Positions 31,359 to 35,199 of a stretch of DNA of 35,199 nt are shown piece by piece. Where the stretch lies: positions 1 through 35,199 of the forward strand of contig DAOUBA010000055.1 in assembly GCA_034432855.1 (NCBI GenBank). Reading direction: 5' to 3'. The stretch is from DAOUBA01 sp034432855. Its GTDB lineage: Bacteria > Chloroflexota > Anaerolineae > B4-G1. Under the pieces are notes generated by a model, which was not told where the DNA came from, did not search any database, and saw only the letters and a list, made by a program, of their open reading frames with translations. Position numbers and translations under genes: made by a program. Each line of letters starts with the position of its first letter. The first letter of the stretch is position 1.

Positions 31359-32111
31359 TTACATCCCCGTGGGCATATCCAGGAAGACCGTCTCCAGCCC
31401 GAATTTGTCGCTCAAATGGCGGGCCAACGCCTTGAGCCCCAACGTCTCGGTGGCATAGTGGCCGCCGAAGACGACGTTCAGGCCGTACTCGGCAGTATAG
31501 TGGAAGAAGGAGTGACTGGTCTCGCCGGTGACGAAAGTATCGAAACCGGCCTGGGCGACCTGATCCACCAGGAATGCCGCACCGCCGGAGACGCAGGCCA
31601 CCCGCGATACCAGCGCCGGGCTGTGGGCCAGAACGCGCACAACAGCCTGGCCGGTAGCCTCCTCCAGCCGCTCGACCAGCACACTCAACGGAAGGGAATC
31701 GAGCGTCCCCCCGATGCCGACTGCACTGCCGTGATACTCGCCGAAGGGCCGAGGATCCCGGAGGCCCAGCAGACGGGCCAGTTCGGCATTGTTGCCCACC
31801 TCCGGGTGAACGTCCAGCGGTAGATGCGCGGCGTAGAGGGCGCACTCGCCCGTGATGAGCGCCCACACGCGGCCGAAGAGCGGCCCCACCAACCGCACCG
31901 GCTTATCCCAGAAAAGCCCGTGGTGGACGACGAGGAGTTGAGCCTCGGCGGCCACCGCCTGCTCGAAGGCTTCCTGGCAGGCATCTACGGCGAAGGCAAC
32001 CCTGACGACCTTTTCCGGCCCCTCCACCTGCAGGCCGTTCTGTGAGTTGTCCTGGATCGTCTTGACACACAAGTACTCGTCGAGATAAGATACCAATTCG
32101 TTCCGCTGCAT
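31359..32111 (-). CDS. NIF3-like dinuclear metal-centre protein
   Basis: 250 residues of the NIF3/YbgI family (GTP cyclohydrolase I type 2 in older annotation). Metal ligands lie in LLVVHHGLFWDKP (two His), AAHLPLDVHPEVGNN (His, Asp, His region) and GGHYATE (His and Glu near the C terminus). QDNSQNGLQVEG near the N terminus is the family's glycine/asparagine strand. It forms hexameric rings with a dimetal site; the physiological role is unsettled. The ATG has GGAGGAGG about 3-4 bases upstream. It lies between the transporter operon and the sigma/anti-sigma genes on the same strand. Confidence 0.9.
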   Translation of the reverse strand: MQRNELVSYLDEYLCVKTIQDNSQNGLQVEGPEKVVRVAFAVDACQEAFEQAVAAEAQLLVVHHGLFWDKPVRLVGPLFGRVWALITGECALYAAHLPLDVHPEVGNNAELARLLGLRDPRPFGEYHGSAVGIGGTLDSLPLSVLVERLEEATGQAVVRVLAHSPALVSRVACVSGGAAFLVDQVAQAGFDTFVTGETSHSFFHYTAEYGLNVVFGGHYATETLGLKALARHLSDKFGLETVFLDMPTGM

Positions 32112-32185
32112 TGTCCTCCTCCATAGTCTTTGAACCAGAAGCCCGAATTTAACCTTGTCAAACGCTGGCGCGCGAGAAAAGGCAC

Positions 32186-32222
32186 GGGGCCGGCGATGGC
32201 ATAGTGTACCACCGTCGGCCCC
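32186..32222 (-). terminator. imperfect hairpin downstream of the anti-sigma gene
   Basis: GGGGCCGGCGATGG (32186-32199) and CCACCGTCGGCCCC (32209-32222) form a 14-position stem with two imperfections and a 9-base loop. On the minus strand it is followed by GTGCCTTTTCTC, a weak T-rich tail. It may end the sigma/anti-sigma transcript. Confidence 0.4.
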
Positions 32223-32256
32223 GCAGCGCCAGTCTCGGACGAATTGGCAATTCGCT

Positions 32257-32778
32257 CTACGCCGTTCGCTTTCTCCACTCCACCGGCGACCACATCAGCG
32301 GGATCAGCACGAGCGCCATAACGAGGCCCACGACCAACAGTCCCCACGGCAAGACGCCTGCTCTGATGAGCCGCGGCACGAACAGCAGAAACTCCAGCCG
32401 CAGCATCTCCAGGTACAGATAAACATCGGGGCGCCAGAGGAAAGACCGGCCGGCCACGGCCAGGTAGCGCCAGAGCGCCCACCCGACCAGGATCCCCATG
32501 CCTCCTGCCAGACTGATCGCCAGATCGCTCCAGCGCAGGCGGAAGGGAGGCAGGACAGGATATTGCCTCACCTGGGTCATCACGCGGACGGTGAGACGGG
32601 CCGGCTCTTCCACGAGCGGCCAGGTCTCTAGCGCCTTTACCACCGCCTGCACGCGCGCCAGTTCTGCCCGGCAAGATTCACACCCGGCAAGATGCCGCTC
32701 CACCAGCGCGACCTGTTCCGCGCCCAATTCCCCATCCATATAGGCTTCCAATTCGGTCCGCACATTCAGACAATGCAT
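32257..32778 (-). CDS. membrane anti-sigma factor with zinc-finger domain
   Basis: 173 residues. The N-terminal ZAS-type zinc-binding anti-sigma domain has His29, Cys33 and Cys36 in ERHLAGCESCRAEL, with an upstream Cys3 or His2 as a fourth ligand. Two to three hydrophobic segments follow (LAISLAGGMGILVGWALW and LPWGLLVVGLVMALVLI). It presumably binds the sigma factor encoded just upstream and releases it on an envelope signal. It overlaps the sigma gene by 13 bases, with GAGGAG about 7 bases before the ATG. Confidence 0.87.
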   Translation of the reverse strand: MHCLNVRTELEAYMDGELGAEQVALVERHLAGCESCRAELARVQAVVKALETWPLVEEPARLTVRVMTQVRQYPVLPPFRLRWSDLAISLAGGMGILVGWALWRYLAVAGRSFLWRPDVYLYLEMLRLEFLLFVPRLIRAGVLPWGLLVVGLVMALVLIPLMWSPVEWRKRTA

Positions 32779-33320
32779 GGGTCAAACTCCTCTTGGAGAC
32801 AGATCGCGGCCTCTGCCGGGACAGTCCCATCGTCTCCGGCGCTGCCCTCCCACTGACGCAACCGCTCCATCAGCAATGTTCGGGCGCGGTGAATATGCGT
32901 CTTGACCGTGCCCATCGTCAATCCCAGCACAGTGGCGATCTCGTCATAGGAGAGATTCTGGAGATAGCGCAGCGTGAGCACCAGGCGATATTTTTCGGGC
33001 AGGCGCGCCAGTTCGGCGTGTAGGAACGCTATGCGCTCGCCCCCTTCAGATAACTCGTAGAGGGAATCGTGGGGATCGGCCAGCGTCTCCTCCAGTGGTT
33101 CGGTCTGTAGCAACTGTTGCTGCAACCCCGGCAGCCGGTTGAGGCATAGGTTGTGGACGATGCGGTAAAGCCAGGTGGTGAACCGGGCCTCGCCACGAAA
33201 ATCAGGGAGCGCCCGCCAGACACGCACGAACGCCTCCTGAGCCACGTCCTCCGCCTCGGCATAATCGCCCAACACGCGGTAGGCCAGGTTGAACACGTAG
33301 CGCCGGTGCTCACACACCAA
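32766..33320 (-). CDS. ECF-type RNA polymerase sigma factor
   Basis: A sigma-70 family member with domains 2 and 4 only. Region 2 is YVFNLAYRVLGDYAEAEDVAQEAFVRVW to WLYRIVHNLCLNRL. Region 4 is LPEKYRLVLTLRYLQNLSYDEIATVLGLTMGTVKTHIHRAR. The only standard start codons are a GTG at 33320 and a TTG at 33323, but the family-typical stretch AFEQLV extends upstream of both into sequence shared with the divergent gene, with no ATG. So the 5' end is either non-standard or disrupted. It is coupled to the anti-sigma gene downstream. Confidence 0.85.
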   Translation of the reverse strand: MVCEHRRYVFNLAYRVLGDYAEAEDVAQEAFVRVWRALPDFRGEARFTTWLYRIVHNLCLNRLPGLQQQLLQTEPLEETLADPHDSLYELSEGGERIAFLHAELARLPEKYRLVLTLRYLQNLSYDEIATVLGLTMGTVKTHIHRARTLLMERLRQWEGSAGDDGTVPAEAAICLQEEFDPCIV

Positions 33321-33351
33321 CTGCTCGAAGGCGGGACGAAAGCGGTGGATC

Positions 33352-34500
33352 GTGGGAATACTGGCGGTGTTTGAACTACTGGTCTGCGGGGCAATCCTCT
33401 TCGTCCTCTGGGCCGGGCGATCTGCCCTCGAGGGAGTGCGCTGGTTCTACACGACCGACACCCATGTCGAGGATGTGATCACCGAGACCTTCACGGTGGA
33501 CGGCCCGGCAACGCTCGACCTGGAAACCATCGCGGGCAACGTGACGGTGACCGGCGGTGAGGGGGACGAGGTGCAGGTGACTGCCCGCCGGCACCTGTGG
33601 GGCTCGGACGAGGAAGACGCCCGCCGGCAACGGCGGGTGGGAATGACCCAGCAAGGCAACACGATCACCATCCGCGAGGAGCAGCCTGAACTCGCCTACA
33701 TCTTTGCCTTCATCAGCAGGGGCTCCTGGGTGGACTTTGAGATTCGCGTGCCCCGCGAGACCTCGCTTGTGCTGGTGACCAGTAGCGGAGACCTGTCGGT
33801 GAGCGCGGTGAGCGGGACGGTGCATCTGCAGACTATCAGCGGCGACGTGCGGGCAGAAGACGTGGAAGGTGCCGTAAGCGTTGACACGAGCAGCGGCAAC
33901 GTCACCCTGATCGGCCTGAGAAAGGGAGGCAACGTACGGGTCAGTACGATCTCGGGAGACCTGGAACTGCACGAGATCGCAGCGGATAGCCTGACCGTCA
34001 GCACCAGGAGCGGTTACGTCCAACTGGAGAAAAGCGCGTTCGACAACGGCCTCGATGTGGAGACCGTCTCCGGCGACGTGACGGCGACCGATGTCCGTGC
34101 CACCTCCTGCCGGCTTGTCTCCTCCTCCGGCAACCTGACACTGGATGGATGCCGCGGCTCGCTGGACGCGCGGACGATCTCCGGCGAGATCAGCGCGAGC
34201 GAAGTCCAGGAGGCGCAACTGGTGTTGGAGAGCAGCAACGGCAACATCACCTTTTCCGGCAGCCTGAGCGACGAGGGCGAGCACCGGGTGGAGACCGTCT
34301 CCGGCGACGTGCGCCTGATCCTGCCCGCCGAGAGCGCCTTCGACCTGGACATTGCGACGATTTCGGGTTCGATTCAGACCGAGTTCGCCGTGACGGTGAC
34401 CGAGTTCAACGACGAGCGCGTCGTGGGCCAAGTCAACGGTGGAGGCTCGCTGCTGCGCATCAACACCAGCAGCGGGAACATCACGCTGGAAAGCAACTGA
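33352..34500 (+). CDS. DUF4097-like beta-helix protein, membrane anchored
   Basis: 382 residues. One N-terminal membrane helix (about 2-20) is followed by a long right-handed beta-helix-like region built of repeats of about 18-22 residues around S-G-D/N cores: TSSGDLSVSAVSG, TISGDVRAEDVEG, TSSGNVTLIGLR, TISGDLELHEI, TVSGDVTATDVR, SSSGNLTLDGC, TISGEISASEV, TVSGDVRLIL and TSSGNITLESN. This is the DUF4097 (adhesin-like) pattern, common near ECF sigma and anti-sigma genes. Start: GTG at 33352 is the first usable codon. The frame reads on upstream (KAGRKRWIV) to a stop at 33297-33299 without ATG/GTG/TTG. It is head to head with the sigma gene with no room for promoters. Confidence 0.82.
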   Translation: MGILAVFELLVCGAILFVLWAGRSALEGVRWFYTTDTHVEDVITETFTVDGPATLDLETIAGNVTVTGGEGDEVQVTARRHLWGSDEEDARRQRRVGMTQQGNTITIREEQPELAYIFAFISRGSWVDFEIRVPRETSLVLVTSSGDLSVSAVSGTVHLQTISGDVRAEDVEGAVSVDTSSGNVTLIGLRKGGNVRVSTISGDLELHEIAADSLTVSTRSGYVQLEKSAFDNGLDVETVSGDVTATDVRATSCRLVSSSGNLTLDGCRGSLDARTISGEISASEVQEAQLVLESSNGNITFSGSLSDEGEHRVETVSGDVRLILPAESAFDLDIATISGSIQTEFAVTVTEFNDERVVGQVNGGGSLLRINTSSGNITLESN

Positions 34501-34532
34501 GCAATTCACAAATCAGAACAGGAGGAAGCAAA

Positions 34533-34928
34533 ATGGATTGGGATGGGTTCTTTGTCTGTGCATCGTCTGCCGTCTTTGTGGTCGCGGTCTTTGGCACCAT
34601 CGTCTTGCTGCGCTGGTTTCGCCACCGTGAGATCATGACCCTGGCAGAAAAGGGGCTGCTGCCGGCACAATACCTGCGGGCACCACGCGGACGGGGAATG
34701 CTGGGCTGGGGCGTCGCGTTGGCGATGTTGGGGCTGGCGCTGACGATCGGCCTCTGGCCGATGGGGCTGTCCGATGCTGTGGTAGACCACTATCCGTTGG
34801 GCTTTGGCCCCTGGATGCTGGCCGGTCTGATCCCCCTCTTCATCGGGTTGGGGCTTCTGATCATCTACTTCATCACGCGCAAGGAGAACGGTTCAACCCC
34901 GAAAGAACCCGCTGACGGCCAGGAATGA
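34533..34928 (+). CDS. DUF6249-like membrane protein
   Basis: 131 residues. Three hydrophobic segments (SSAVFVVAVFGTIVLLRWF, LGWGVALAMLGLALTIGLWP and WMLAGLIPLFIGLGLLIIYF) separated by a charged loop (HREIMTLAEKGLLP). This matches my recollection of DUF6249 proteins, which occur near ECF sigma and DUF4097 genes. AGGAGG lies about 7 bases before the ATG. It follows the beta-helix gene by 32 bases. Function unknown. Confidence 0.75.
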   Translation: MDWDGFFVCASSAVFVVAVFGTIVLLRWFRHREIMTLAEKGLLPAQYLRAPRGRGMLGWGVALAMLGLALTIGLWPMGLSDAVVDHYPLGFGPWMLAGLIPLFIGLGLLIIYFITRKENGSTPKEPADGQE

Positions 34929-35015
34929 TCCGATTCCTACTCCGGCGTTTAGACATTCCCCTCCTCGATTCAAAACGGCCGTGCCTGCTTCGATTTCCGC
35001 TTTTCGCCGCAAAGG

Positions 35016-35029
35016 CGCGCTGAAGCGCG
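35016..35029 (+). other. small GC hairpin after the DUF6249 gene
   Basis: CGCGC (35016-35020) and GCGCG (35025-35029) form a 5-bp stem with a TGAA tetraloop, followed by TTTA. It is too small to call a terminator with confidence. Confidence 0.3.
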
Positions 35030-35099
35030 TTTATGGACGTCGTCCAACTCATCTGAAACACACCCAAACGAAAAGTTCATTACCCGACAAACTTCTTCT

Positions 35100-35199
35100 G
35101 GGACGCAGATGCACGCAGAAAAACGCAGATTTTCTTGGGTTTTCGGCGCGAACCAACACGAATTCGGACAAATCAGCGTCAATCTGCGGTCAATCTGCG
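35100..35199. repeat. degenerate CGCAGAT / ATCTGCG repeat at the right edge
   Basis: Direct units GACGCAGATGCACGCAG and AACGCAGATTTTC are mirrored by inverted units CAATCTGCGG and CAATCTGCG at the end of the window. Together they form an imperfect dispersed-repeat palindrome that continues past the right edge. No gene is seen from 34929 to the window end. Confidence 0.65.

Noticed and set aside
33376..34509. 377-codon minus-strand open frame with repetitive content
   Set aside because: Its periodicity is the mirror of the DUF4097 repeats on the plus strand.

Overview
The window reads as a chromosomal segment of a GC-rich bacterium, most likely a member of the Chloroflexota (Anaerolineae or a relative). 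This is inference from the overall flavour: a short TPR membrane protein, a REC-TadZ protein, a DUF6249/DUF4097 sigma-factor module, a BMP-type nucleoside transporter and many TTG starts. No rRNA is present. Most sigma70-type promoters I found have 16-18 bp spacers, so promoters are readable by eye.

Left edge (1-2,900): an S-box (SAM-I) riboswitch runs off the left edge on the minus strand. It has its own promoter, back to back with the promoter of a tRNA-Val(CAC) gene. After a terminator-like hairpin come an orphan sensor histidine kinase and a degenerate CPBP-like membrane protein.

2,900-7,600 (minus strand): a small tail-anchored protein, a class D/E-type sortase, a TdeIII-type restriction endonuclease with its methyltransferase, a retropepsin-like protein with a DUF5678 protein, and a SAM-dependent methyltransferase. 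7,600-12,050 (minus): MurJ-type flippase and DNA polymerase I.

12,340-18,270 (plus): signal peptidase I, a protein made of two similar halves, a REC-TadZ-like ATPase, a lipoprotein zinc metalloprotease, then a REC-GAF-adenylate cyclase. The first four are tightly packed. They look like one envelope/secretion-linked regulatory unit and are the best candidate for an undescribed system here. A convergent cell-wall amidase follows.

19,200-21,500: tRNA-Gly(GCC) with promoter and terminator, a nucleotide-sugar-epimerase-like SDR protein, and MreB with promoter and terminator. 21,500-24,900 (minus): a Phd/PIN toxin-antitoxin pair with a visible operator, a hotdog thioesterase, a TPR membrane protein, a GNAT acetyltransferase remnant, and a PreA-like flavoprotein/ferredoxin lacking the usual active-site cysteine segment. 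24,860-26,340 (plus): a PII-like protein immediately upstream of a CaCA-family cation exchanger.

26,400-31,250 (minus): a complete BMP-type nucleoside ABC transporter (lipoprotein, double ATPase, two permeases), with a perfect 15-bp hairpin between the binding-protein gene and the ATPase gene. Then a NIF3-like protein, an anti-sigma/ECF sigma pair, and head to head with it a DUF4097 beta-helix protein and a DUF6249 membrane protein. The right end is a degenerate dispersed repeat.

A recurring theme is intergenic palindromes at stop codons: three copies of one ACGTTTTACGC/CACGTTTC family, plus unrelated palindromes after polA, before the PII-like gene and in the ABC operon.
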